A stretch of 64,000 nucleotides of DNA, taken from NCBI GenBank assembly GCA_905188195.1, contig CAJJKY010000004.1, positions 62,001-126,000 on the forward strand. Direction: 5' to 3'. The stretch's first letter is position 1, and each line of letters begins with the position of its first letter. The notes under the pieces are model-generated. The model was not told the origin of the DNA. It worked only from the letters and a program-made list of their open reading frames with translations, and did not search any database. The translations under genes and the position numbers were made by a program. This document shows positions 40,121-48,468 of the stretch, piece by piece. This stretch comes from Streptococcus parasanguinis (GTDB lineage Bacteria > Bacillota > Bacilli > Lactobacillales > Streptococcaceae).

Positions 40121-41396
40121 GCAGTAAGGTCTCCAAATCTTCAAAAAAACTAGGGTAACTGGTGTTAATGGCCTCTGCCCGATCCAGCATCACATTTCCT
40201 TCACTCACTAATAAGGCAGCAATGGCAGCCATCATCCCAATCCGGTGATCTCCAAAGGTCTCTAAGTCTGCTCCATGTAGGGGTGTCGGTCCAGTGATGA
40301 TCATGCCGTCTTCCGTTGGCACGACAGTGGCTCCCATGGCATTGAGGCTATCTGCTACGACCTGGATGCGGTCCGTTTCTTTCACACGAAGCTCCTCAGC
40401 ATCCGCAATCACGGTCTGACCAGTTGCTTGTGTCGCTAGTAAAGCAATAATCGGCAATTCATCAATCAAGCGTGGAATCAACTCCCCATCAATCCGAATA
40501 CCTTTTAAGGACGAAGTCTTGACAGTGAGACTTGCAGAGACCGCTTTTTCATCGTGATCCTCAATGGTGAGATCTCCCCCCATTTCTTGAATCACATCGA
40601 GAATCCCTGTCCGAGTTTGGTTGATACCAACATTTTCAATCTTAATCATACTCTCTGGCAGAATGAGGCCAGCCACTAACCAAAAGGCTGCACTGGAAAT
40701 ATCTCCAGGAACGATGACTTCTTGACCTTGGAACTCTTGTCCACCTTGGATGCGGATGGTTTTTCCATCCACTTGGATCTCTCCACCAAATTGGCGAATC
40801 ATATCCTCCGTATGGTCACGCGTCTTTTCCTTCTCGATAATCGTCGATTCACCTTCAGCTTGTAGAGCGGCAAAAATGAGAGCAGACTTGACTTGAGCCG
40901 ATGCCACTGGCAAACGGTAATGAATGGGTTGAAGCTGATGGGTCCCTTTTTCATGTAAAGGTGGGCAATCGCGATCTCCCTGACCAGCAATCTCAACTCC
41001 CATCTGACGCAGTGGGATCGCGACACGATCCATGGGCCGTTTGGAAAGACTGTCGTCTCCGACCATGGTCACTGCAAAATCCTGACCTGCTAGTACACCT
41101 GAGATCAAACGAATAGAAGTTCCTGAATTGCCCATATCAAGGGGAGATGTCGGGGCTAGAAGACCTTGAAAGCCTACTCCTTGAATCCGAATCACATCCC
41201 CGTCATCTTGGATGGAGACTCCTAAATCTCGAAACACCTGGATGGTAGAAAGCACATCTTCGCCTCGCAAGATATCATAGACCTTGGTTTCGCCCTTTGC
41301 AAGACTTCCAAAAATAATGGATCGGTGACTGATGGATTTGTCACCAGGGACACGAATGGTTCCCTTTAGACCCTTGCTATTGGTTCTTAATTTCAT
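40113..41396 (-). CDS. aroA: 5-enolpyruvylshikimate-3-phosphate synthase
   Basis: 427 residues, the streptococcal length; class II EPSP synthase joining PEP to shikimate 3-phosphate. Landmarks are VPGDKSISHRSII at the N-terminus, LDMGNSGTSIRLISG, and late ELRVKETDRI and FGDHRIGM. The ATG at 41396 (MKLRTNSKG) has GGAG at proper spacing; the frame extends to 41423. A promoter directly upstream and a terminator behind ylbF show that the aroA-aroK-pheA-LCP group starts its own transcript. Confidence 0.96.
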   Translation of the reverse strand: MKLRTNSKGLKGTIRVPGDKSISHRSIIFGSLAKGETKVYDILRGEDVLSTIQVFRDLGVSIQDDGDVIRIQGVGFQGLLAPTSPLDMGNSGTSIRLISGVLAGQDFAVTMVGDDSLSKRPMDRVAIPLRQMGVEIAGQGDRDCPPLHEKGTHQLQPIHYRLPVASAQVKSALIFAALQAEGESTIIEKEKTRDHTEDMIRQFGGEIQVDGKTIRIQGGQEFQGQEVIVPGDISSAAFWLVAGLILPESMIKIENVGINQTRTGILDVIQEMGGDLTIEDHDEKAVSASLTVKTSSLKGIRIDGELIPRLIDELPIIALLATQATGQTVIADAEELRVKETDRIQVVADSLNAMGATVVPTEDGMIITGPTPLHGADLETFGDHRIGMMAAIAALLVSEGNVMLDRAEAINTSYPSFFEDLETLLHG

Positions 41397-41423
41397 TGCC
41401 ATCTCCAGAGTGCTTTTCCACAT

Positions 41424-41452
41424 ATTCTATCATAAATAGGACATGAATTCAA
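41424..41452 (-). promoter_or_regulatory. Promoter of aroA
   Basis: TTGAAT (41447-41452), 17-bp spacer ending TGA, TAGAAT (41424-41429) on the minus strand. Confidence 0.7.
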
Positions 41453-41526
41453 TTTTTGATCAAAAATTTGGAACAAAAAACGAATGTTTCCAAGCATTTT
41501 TTGAGCTTGTTTTCCTCTAGTGGCGA

Positions 41527-41561
41527 ACGAAAATACCAGAGTCGAAATGACAACTCTGGTA
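41527..41561 (-). terminator. Terminator after ylbF-type gene
   Basis: TACCAGAGT and ACTCTGGTA form a perfect 9-bp stem; AAAA on the left gives the U tail. It splits the aromatic cluster into two transcripts. Confidence 0.85.
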
Positions 41562-41567
41562 GTCTTT

Positions 41568-41906
41568 CTACTTGTATAAATCTTGAATCGGCTCAAAGAT
41601 GATCTTTTCAAGATCTGCAAGATAAATAGACAATTGCTGTTGTTTAGTGAAAAATTCATTCACAATCGGACTTGCTTGGATTTTTTCCATATAGTCCTTC
41701 ATTTCTTGTTGCACAGCTTCTGTTGGAAGTTGACCGGATTGCATCAAGCCTTGCAGTTGATTTTGGAAAGCGACGTATTCGTCAAACAGAGTTTTCGCTT
41801 CTGGATTTGCTTCGATCGCTTCCTTACTTTCTACAACAGCCTTGTATTCAGGAAGGTCTCGAAGAGTTCTAGAAAGTTCATTTGCGACATCATAAATATT
41901 TGCCAT
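41568..41906 (-). CDS. YlbF/YmcA-family protein
   Basis: 112 residues, all helical: MANIYDVANELSRTLRDLPE, then KTLFDEYVAFQNQLQGLMQSG and QKEMKDYMEKIQASPIVNEF-like helices (DUF964, Com_YlbF). In Bacillus YlbF, YmcA and YaaT form a complex affecting RNase Y and competence. Its position between tyrA and aroA is conserved in streptococci, though the link with aromatic synthesis is unclear. Confidence 0.9.
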   Translation of the reverse strand: MANIYDVANELSRTLRDLPEYKAVVESKEAIEANPEAKTLFDEYVAFQNQLQGLMQSGQLPTEAVQQEMKDYMEKIQASPIVNEFFTKQQQLSIYLADLEKIIFEPIQDLYK

Positions 41907-42006
41907 TAGTTAGGCTCCTTTACTGATAAGATACTTCTATTATACTGCTTTTCCCTATAAATTCCTATAATGAAGCAGGCATTTTGACGCAAATCCTTCT
42001 TTAGAC

Positions 42007-43113
42007 CTAGCGAGCAAGGACAGTATAAGACGTCGCCTGGCTGATCAATGTTTGAGCTCGCTCCTGATCCTCTGCATTTTTAAAGGTCATCTGCAAAATC
42101 CCGTGGATATCTTCACGATTCTCTTCATTGATGTGAATATTAACCAAGGAAATCCCTTGTAGGAGTTGTAAGATTTCAAGGATTACACCTTCTTTATCTG
42201 GAACATCAATAAAGAGATCATAGGCACTATCGCGTCCAGCACGCTGATGGATCTGCATTTCTTTTCGGTGCTTCCGCCCTTCATGGAAAAAGGACCAAAT
42301 AGCCTTCTCGTTATCTGCTTGAATGGTCTCAGCTACCTGATCCAATCGCTCTTTGAAATCTGCAATCCGCTCCAATATCGCTTGAGGGTTGGACAAGAGA
42401 ATAGAAGTCCACATACCTGGCTCACTTTCCGCGATCCGTGTCATATCCCGAAAGCCACCAGCCGCAAAACGGCGGGTCATTTCATGCTCTTCCCCATAAG
42501 CTACAGCCTGCTCGACCAGAGTCGAGGCTAAAATATGAGGAAAATGGCTGATCTGGGAAGTCACCCGATCGTGTTCCTCGGCATCGATTTCAATAAATCG
42601 AGATCCCAATCCACTCAGAAGCTCTTTCAACTCTTCCATGGCACCTCCTGTCGTCAAGCTGGAAGGAGTAAAAATATAATAGGCATTTTCAAATAAGGTT
42701 GCATCTGCTGCTGCGGCACCTGTCTTATGACTACCAGCCATGGGGTGTCCTCCCACAAATCGTACGGCCTTGTCTGTAAACACTTTTTCAGCTTGTGCGA
42801 CAATTTCTGCCTTGGTAGAGCCTGCATCTGTCACCAGTACCCGGTCTTTCAAATGCAAGCTAGCTAAGGTTTCTAAGTAAGACTTGGTTTGCTTGATGGG
42901 AAGGGCCAAAATAATGATATCTGCTAAAGGGGCAAAGGCTGCGAAATCATCCGTCACTTGATCCACCATTCCTCTTTCAAGGGCGATGGTTCGAGAGGCT
43001 TCACTACGATTGTACCCAAGAACAGTCACGTTTGGGTGGGCTCTCTTAATGCCTAGCGCAAGTGAAGCACCAATCAAGCCCAACCCTGCAATATAAACAA
43101 CTTTCTTCTCCAA
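42007..43113 (-). CDS. tyrA: Prephenate dehydrogenase
   Basis: 368 residues; oxidises prephenate to hydroxyphenylpyruvate with NAD for tyrosine. Rossmann loop IAGLGLIGASLALG near the N-terminus, the catalytic region VGGHPMAGSHKTG, SQISHFPH, and a C-terminal ACT-type domain (FIDVPDKEGVILEIL). The start is unusual: the only ATG in frame (43164) lies inside aroC, while TTG at 43113 (LEKKVVYIAG) follows a GAAAGAG site, sits 16 bases after the aroC stop and gives the standard length. Confidence 0.9.
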   Translation of the reverse strand: MEKKVVYIAGLGLIGASLALGIKRAHPNVTVLGYNRSEASRTIALERGMVDQVTDDFAAFAPLADIIILALPIKQTKSYLETLASLHLKDRVLVTDAGSTKAEIVAQAEKVFTDKAVRFVGGHPMAGSHKTGAAAADATLFENAYYIFTPSSLTTGGAMEELKELLSGLGSRFIEIDAEEHDRVTSQISHFPHILASTLVEQAVAYGEEHEMTRRFAAGGFRDMTRIAESEPGMWTSILLSNPQAILERIADFKERLDQVAETIQADNEKAIWSFFHEGRKHRKEMQIHQRAGRDSAYDLFIDVPDKEGVILEILQLLQGISLVNIHINEENREDIHGILQMTFKNAEDQERAQTLISQATSYTVLAR

Positions 43114-43129
43114 AGGAAAACTCTTTCTC

Positions 43130-44296
43130 TTAAAAATTCTTCGTAAAGTCCCGGTGCTTGGCAACGGCTTCTTTCAATTCTTCCAAGTTATCGGATGAGA
43201 ATTTTTCAAGCACTTCTGTCGCAAGGACCGTTGCGACCACTGCTTCCATTACCACTCCTGCAGCAGGTAGAGCCGTTGGGTCGCTGCGCTCAACTGTTGC
43301 CTTATAAGGCTCATGGGTTTCAATATCCACACTCATCAAGGGTTTGTAGAGGGTCGGAATAGGCTTCATGACGCCACGAACCAGAATCGGCTCTCCGTTA
43401 GTCATGCCCCCTTCAAAACCACCAAGATTATTAGTACGACGGGTATAGCCAGCTTCTTCAGACCAGACGATTTCATCCATGACTTGACTACCTTTTAGGC
43501 GACCTGCTTCAAAACCAAGACCGAATTCAACTCCCTTAAAGGCATTGATAGAGACCACTCCTTGAGCAATTTTGGCATCCAATTTCTTGTCCCATTGTAC
43601 ATAGGAGCCTAGTCCAACAGGCACACCGCCAACCAAGGTTTCCACAATTCCCCCGATGGTATCACCATCTTTTTTCACTTGGTCAATGTAAGCCTTAACG
43701 GCCTCTTCTTGTTCTGGCACAACGATCGAAACTTCCGACTTCGCTGCCTTTTCCTTGATTTCTGAAACGGTTAGATTCTCGGGAATTGCAATCTCGATTC
43801 CCCCAAAATTAACAATGTGGCTGGCTACTTCAACGCCGATCTCTTCTAAAATCCGTTTAGCAACTGCACCAACGGCTACACGCATGGTCGTCTCACGGGC
43901 AGAAGAACGTTCGAGCGAATTACGAAGATCGTCAAAACGGTATTTGATCCCTCCGACTAGATCGGCATGACCAGGACGTGGCTTGGTGATCTTACGCAGA
44001 TTTTTCTTTTTCTCTTCGACCGGTGCTACATTCATGATCTCCAGCCATTTTAGGTGATCCAGATTGGTCACATTCAGAGTAATCGGACCTCCCATGGTCA
44101 AGCCATGACGAACACCTGATGTGATCTCAACACGGTCACTCTCGATTTTCATCCGAGCACCACGACCATAGCCACCTTGTCGACGTTTGAGCTCTTTATT
44201 AATATCCTCTTCAGATAAAGGAAGGCCTGCCGGAACCCCCTCGATGATGGCTGTTAGTCGAGGCCCATGGGACTCTCCTGCTGTTAAATATCTCAT
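43130..44296 (-). CDS. aroC: Chorismate synthase
   Basis: 388 residues; makes chorismate from EPSP using reduced FMN. All three signatures are there: GESHGPRL at the start, RSSARETTMRVAVGA, and NNLGGFEGGMTNGEP and VMEAVVATVLA late. It follows aroB by 6 bases and precedes tyrA in the operon. Confidence 0.97.
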   Translation of the reverse strand: MRYLTAGESHGPRLTAIIEGVPAGLPLSEEDINKELKRRQGGYGRGARMKIESDRVEITSGVRHGLTMGGPITLNVTNLDHLKWLEIMNVAPVEEKKKNLRKITKPRPGHADLVGGIKYRFDDLRNSLERSSARETTMRVAVGAVAKRILEEIGVEVASHIVNFGGIEIAIPENLTVSEIKEKAAKSEVSIVVPEQEEAVKAYIDQVKKDGDTIGGIVETLVGGVPVGLGSYVQWDKKLDAKIAQGVVSINAFKGVEFGLGFEAGRLKGSQVMDEIVWSEEAGYTRRTNNLGGFEGGMTNGEPILVRGVMKPIPTLYKPLMSVDIETHEPYKATVERSDPTALPAAGVVMEAVVATVLATEVLEKFSSDNLEELKEAVAKHRDFTKNF

Positions 44297-44302
44297 ACGA
44301 CC

Positions 44303-45376
44303 TTATACCTTTCTTTCTAAAAAGTCCTTCATTTCTTGAAGAGGGATTTGATGAATCGCTGCTTGCCCCAACTCTGGAACAATGACTAATTTCAAGTTCG
44401 TCCCACGAGCTTTTTTGTCATGAGTCAAGGCTTGATAAAGGGCTTCTTTATCCCAGTTCTCATAGGTCACCGGAAGGCCAAATTTCCGGCACATTTCTTC
44501 GATTTGTTGGCTGATTCCTTTTGGCATCAAGCCCTTTTCTTCTGAAACTCGGGAGAGCTGCACCATGCCCATACTGACGGCTTCTCCATGCATAACCTGC
44601 CCATAACCAGCTGTCGCTTCAATAGCATGTCCAATAGTATGCCCAAAGTTGAGATACAGGCGAATGCCATTGTCCAACTCGTCTGCCACAACATGGTCTC
44701 GCTTCACCAAGCAAGAATGAGAAATGATGCTCTCTGCATGCTCTAAAATACTCTGGACAGAACCATCCATGGCTTCCAATTCTTCCCAGAGTTCCGTATC
44801 TTGGATGAGACCGTACTTGATGACTTCGCCCATCCCCTCGATCAATTCACGTTGCCCTAAAGTGCTCAACACTTCAGGATCAATAAACACACCATCTGGT
44901 TGAGCAAAGGTCCCTACCATGTTTTTAGCAAGTGCTGTGTTGACTCCCGTCTTTCCCCCGATAGAAGAATCCACCTGTGCAGTCAAGCTAGTTGGGATCT
45001 GAACAAAGGAAATTCCCCGCATATAGGTCGAGGCAGCAAAACCAGCCAAATCACCAACTACGCCACCCCCAAGAGCAACGATTCCATCACTGCGCGTCAT
45101 GCCCCGGGTAGCTAGAAAGTCATAGACTTTTGAAACAGTGGTTAGATTCTTACTGGCTTCCCCTTGAAGAAACTCAAAGCGCACCACTTGAAAACCAGCT
45201 TTCTCCAGGCTCTTCTCTACGATAGAGGCATATAGCTTAGCCACGCGGTTATCGGAAATAATGGCGACTTTTTTATCGCCCCAAAGAGTGCGCAACCAGT
45301 CTCCAACCTGGTTGAGACCACCTCTTTCAATCACAATATCATAGGAATGTCCTGGAATAGGTACCGATACGTTCAT
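44303..45376 (-). CDS. aroB: 3-dehydroquinate synthase
   Basis: 357 residues; cyclises DAHP with NAD and Zn. Visible are GGGVVGDLAGFAASTYMRG, PTSLTAQVDSSIGGKTGVN and the metal ligands in NFGHTIGHAIEA and HGEAVSMGM. The ATG at 45376 has AAGGAGA; the frame reaches 45442 without a site. A terminator separates it from aroE, and a possible promoter (TTGAGA 45433-45438, TAAGAT 45408-45413, 19-bp spacer, extended TGA) lies in the gap. Confidence 0.96.
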   Translation of the reverse strand: MNVSVPIPGHSYDIVIERGGLNQVGDWLRTLWGDKKVAIISDNRVAKLYASIVEKSLEKAGFQVVRFEFLQGEASKNLTTVSKVYDFLATRGMTRSDGIVALGGGVVGDLAGFAASTYMRGISFVQIPTSLTAQVDSSIGGKTGVNTALAKNMVGTFAQPDGVFIDPEVLSTLGQRELIEGMGEVIKYGLIQDTELWEELEAMDGSVQSILEHAESIISHSCLVKRDHVVADELDNGIRLYLNFGHTIGHAIEATAGYGQVMHGEAVSMGMVQLSRVSEEKGLMPKGISQQIEEMCRKFGLPVTYENWDKEALYQALTHDKKARGTNLKLVIVPELGQAAIHQIPLQEMKDFLERKV

Positions 45377-45445
45377 AGGAATCTCCTTCACGTTTTTCTT
45401 TGATTCTATCTTATCATGAAATAGGGCACATGTCTCAATCAAAAT

Positions 45446-45501
45446 GAAAAAGAGACTAGAGCAAGACTGCTTTTTAAAAAATCAGTTCCTGTTCTAATCT
45501 C
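45446..45501 (-). terminator. Terminator between aroE and aroB
   Basis: GATTAGAACAGGAACTG pairs imperfectly with CAGTCTTGCTCTAGTC on the minus strand, followed by TCTCTTTTTC. Confidence 0.65.
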
Positions 45502-45538
45502 ATAAAGCTTTTTCAATAGGAAAATGTAAAACCCTCTC

Positions 45539-46411
45539 TTAGTCACATACAAATTGGCGATATTCTGTTGTCAATGCTTCCCATACAGACTCTGTAGGAA
45601 ATACTTTCCCAGTCATTAATTCAAAGGCTGCTTCAGCTTGATAAAAGAGCATTCCCAGCCCATTTACCCTCTGGTTTCCTTGATTCACTGCTAATTGCAG
45701 AAAGGGGGGCACTGCCGGATAGTAAGCCATCTCTACGATTAAGGCATGTGGGGGAAAGGTCAAGTGACTCGCTATCGGAAGAGACTGACCATCCATTCCA
45801 ACACCAGTCGCATTTAAGATGAGATCGGCTTGATTAAAAGAGTTTTGAACTTCTTCATCTTTCTCAATCGCATACAATTCTATCATGAAATCAAAGGCAT
45901 CTTCTAGCAACTGAACCTTGGAACGATAATGAACTAATCTCTCCTCTCTCACAAAGACAAGGATACGTTTCACACCTAGATGAATGGCCTGTGCAATAAT
46001 CGCTAAAGCTGCACCACCTGCACCTAAGAGAACCATTGTTTTTCCCTTAATGGAGAAAGCAGGAGGTAAACTACGAAAGAAACCAATTCCATCCGTATTA
46101 TAGCCTTTAAGCTTGCCATCACGGTGAACAATGGTATTGACAGAACCGATCTTTCGGGCCATCTCATCCACTTCATCTAGATAAGGAAAGACCTTCTGCT
46201 TATAGGGCATGGAAATGTTGGCCCCAATCATATCCAACTTACGAATTTGGCTGATGGTGCTTTCTAAGTCTTCTTCAGCAATATCCCAAGCTAGATAAGC
46301 AGCATTGGTCGCTGTTAATTCATAAGCTAGATTATGGATGAAAGGAGAAATACTATGACGAATGGGATGGGCAATGACCGCTGCCATCCGAGTATATCCG
46401 TCAATCTTCAT
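45539..46411 (-). CDS. aroE: Shikimate dehydrogenase
   Basis: 290 residues; reduces 3-dehydroshikimate with NADPH. Substrate site HPIRHSISPFIHN (Ser pair), ANISMPYKQKVFPYLD (Lys), NTDGIGF (Asp) and the cofactor loop LLGAGGAALAI are present. It overlaps aroD by 11 bases. The distal end of the rlmI-aroD-aroE transcript. Confidence 0.95.
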   Translation of the reverse strand: MKIDGYTRMAAVIAHPIRHSISPFIHNLAYELTATNAAYLAWDIAEEDLESTISQIRKLDMIGANISMPYKQKVFPYLDEVDEMARKIGSVNTIVHRDGKLKGYNTDGIGFFRSLPPAFSIKGKTMVLLGAGGAALAIIAQAIHLGVKRILVFVREERLVHYRSKVQLLEDAFDFMIELYAIEKDEEVQNSFNQADLILNATGVGMDGQSLPIASHLTFPPHALIVEMAYYPAVPPFLQLAVNQGNQRVNGLGMLFYQAEAAFELMTGKVFPTESVWEALTTEYRQFVCD

Positions 46412-47078
46412 TTAATAACTCCCGAATTCTTCTCATATTTTCAAGAGGAATTTGACCTGGGGCACTTTCATCTCCGACTCTAGCATAAGACCAGGAAGAA
46501 CCTGTCAAATCAGCTGTCAAGCGCGAAATCTTCCCGACCTTGCCCATGGAAATCGTTACATATTCTTGCTCAGGGTTCAGTGTCTTGAAACCACGCGTAT
46601 AATTCATCAAGTCAAGAACATCTTGTTCATTGTGGGCCATGACAGATACTTTGACTAATTTTGGAGAAAAGCTGGTCAATTCCGATAAGATCTCCATCAT
46701 ATTTTCCGGAGTTTCTTGGAAGTTATGGTAGCTGAGAACAAGATTTGAAAATTCCAACATTTCTTCAAAGACTTCACGGTGACTATAATACTCGAAATCG
46801 ATATAATCCGGATGATAGATGGATTGAATATCTTTCAGGATTCCAACATATTCCTCGTTGGTCAGCTCCATCTCTCCACCTTCAGCTCGAGTCCGCAAGG
46901 TGAATAAAATTTCGCGTCCAGCAAATTTCTCAAAAACTGCAGGAGCGACGGTTAAGATCTCGCTTTTTTCTAAAAAGTCCGCACGCCACTCAATAACATC
47001 TGCATCCTCATAACGCGAACTATCTAGTTGTTGCGCCTCTTCTAAGGAGCGAGGCATAATCGAAACAACTAACTTCAT
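46401..47078 (-). CDS. aroD: 3-dehydroquinate dehydratase, type I
   Basis: 225 residues, class I Schiff-base enzyme. EWRADFLE near 30, the catalytic His in LVLSYHNFQETP, and the Schiff-base Lys in PKLVKVSVMAHN are visible, with a closing SAPGQIPLENMR. Its start overlaps the rlmI stop by 4 bases. Confidence 0.95.
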   Translation of the reverse strand: MKLVVSIMPRSLEEAQQLDSSRYEDADVIEWRADFLEKSEILTVAPAVFEKFAGREILFTLRTRAEGGEMELTNEEYVGILKDIQSIYHPDYIDFEYYSHREVFEEMLEFSNLVLSYHNFQETPENMMEILSELTSFSPKLVKVSVMAHNEQDVLDLMNYTRGFKTLNPEQEYVTISMGKVGKISRLTADLTGSSWSYARVGDESAPGQIPLENMRRIRELLNED

Positions 47079-48238
47079 ACATCCACCCTAATCGTAAATA
47101 CTTTTAAGTAATTACTACTTTCTTCTTTCTTGTTCCATCGAAAATCACCCGGAAGTCCGTATTCCGCTAGATAGCGATGCTTACGGCCTTGAAATCCCTT
47201 TTCGATTTGTTTTTTAAATTTTTCTTTGGTCACATTTGCCGCATTGGTACTGAGAATCAAGGTGCCACCTGGATTTAAAATCTCAAGAGCCTCGCTGACT
47301 AATCGATGGTAATCTTTAGCGACTGAAAATGTCCGTTTTTTATTCCGCGCAAAGCTAGGCGGATCAAGCACGATCACATCATAGCTTAGGTCATGGCGTT
47401 TGGCATATTTGTAATAGTCAAAGACATCCATCACGACAAAACGATGAGCATCCAACGCCAAGCCATTTGCCACAAAATGCGCTTCTGATAGTTCTCTACT
47501 TCTCTTAGCCAGATCGACCGATGTTGTCTCAACTGCTCCACCCATTGCCGCAGCCACAGAGAAGGCCGCCGTATAGGAGAACATATTGAGCAAGGACTTG
47601 CCAGCTGCTAAGCCCTCTACCAAGCTACCTCGAACTTCATGCTGATCCAAAAAAATTCCCGTCATCAAGCCATCATTGAGAAAGACTTGGTAAGAGACCC
47701 CATTTTCAAGAATCAAAAATTCTTGCGGAGCTTCTTCTCCATAGACATGAGCCGATTCATAGTCCAAGCCTTTAAAGCGAATCTTTTCATAGCCACCTCG
47801 GACTTCTGGAAAAGCTTCTTGAAAGGCCGCTAGAATGGTTTCCTTGATCTGAAATACGAAGGGATTGTACCAAGAAAAGACAACAAACTCACCATACAAG
47901 TCAACCGTGAAGCCACCAAAACCATCTCCCTCTTGGTTAAAAAGACGAAAGGCTGTCGTCGTTTCATCCGCATAATAAGAACGACGGTATTGCTTGGCTT
48001 TGATGAAAAGCTTTTTAAAAAAGTCTTGATCAAAAGCGACCAACTCTTGTGAAACAAACCATCCAATCCCTTTATTTTGTTCAGATAAGTATCCGACCCC
48101 GAGGGATTGTCCATCTCCTGAAAGCAATTGAACCGCTTGATCCAAAGCGGGAAGTGAGTCAAAATCTTGCTTTTCAAGAAGGGATTGTCCTTGTTTGATT
48201 TTTGTTGCGACTTGGCGACTAACTGTGAGTTTTTTCAT
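47075..48238 (-). CDS. rlmI: Class I SAM-dependent rRNA methyltransferase (RlmI-like)
   Basis: 387 residues. An N-terminal PUA-type part is followed by an EEHEE domain and a Rossmann methyltransferase: GIFLDQHEVRG, LLNMFSYTAAFSVAAAMGGA, and VLDPPSFARNKK with the m5C-type DPPSF motif. RlmI methylates C5 of a cytosine in 23S rRNA. First gene of the aroD-aroE transcript, with a promoter directly before it. Confidence 0.85.
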   Translation of the reverse strand: MKKLTVSRQVATKIKQGQSLLEKQDFDSLPALDQAVQLLSGDGQSLGVGYLSEQNKGIGWFVSQELVAFDQDFFKKLFIKAKQYRRSYYADETTTAFRLFNQEGDGFGGFTVDLYGEFVVFSWYNPFVFQIKETILAAFQEAFPEVRGGYEKIRFKGLDYESAHVYGEEAPQEFLILENGVSYQVFLNDGLMTGIFLDQHEVRGSLVEGLAAGKSLLNMFSYTAAFSVAAAMGGAVETTSVDLAKRSRELSEAHFVANGLALDAHRFVVMDVFDYYKYAKRHDLSYDVIVLDPPSFARNKKRTFSVAKDYHRLVSEALEILNPGGTLILSTNAANVTKEKFKKQIEKGFQGRKHRYLAEYGLPGDFRWNKKEESSNYLKVFTIRVDV

Positions 48239-48245
48239 ATCCTCT

Positions 48246-48274
48246 ATTATAGCAAAAGTCTGTGTTTTTCACAA
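48246..48274 (-). promoter_or_regulatory. Promoter of the rlmI-aroD-aroE operon
   Basis: TTGTGA (48269-48274), 17-bp spacer ending TGC, TATAAT (48246-48251) on the minus strand; the leader is only a few bases long and holds the ribosome site. Confidence 0.7.
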
Positions 48275-48414
48275 AGGGAGGCTTTATTTACTAGAACTTT
48301 TTTTACCATTTTATTTCAGCTCTTATCCTTTAGCTTTTTACGATTTCATATCCCTGATCTTTCCTATTTCTTTCCTCTGCTTTACAGTCATTTTTTTCTT
48401 TCTCCATAAAATTG

Positions 48415-48423
48415 TGGTATACT
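48415..48423 (+). promoter_or_regulatory. Extended -10 promoter of ltaS-type gene
   Basis: TGGTATACT, 46 bases before the GTG start; no good -35. Confidence 0.6.
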
Positions 48424-48468
48424 TGTATATGAAAATTTTTAGGAAATAAGACAAGGAAGTAACATTTT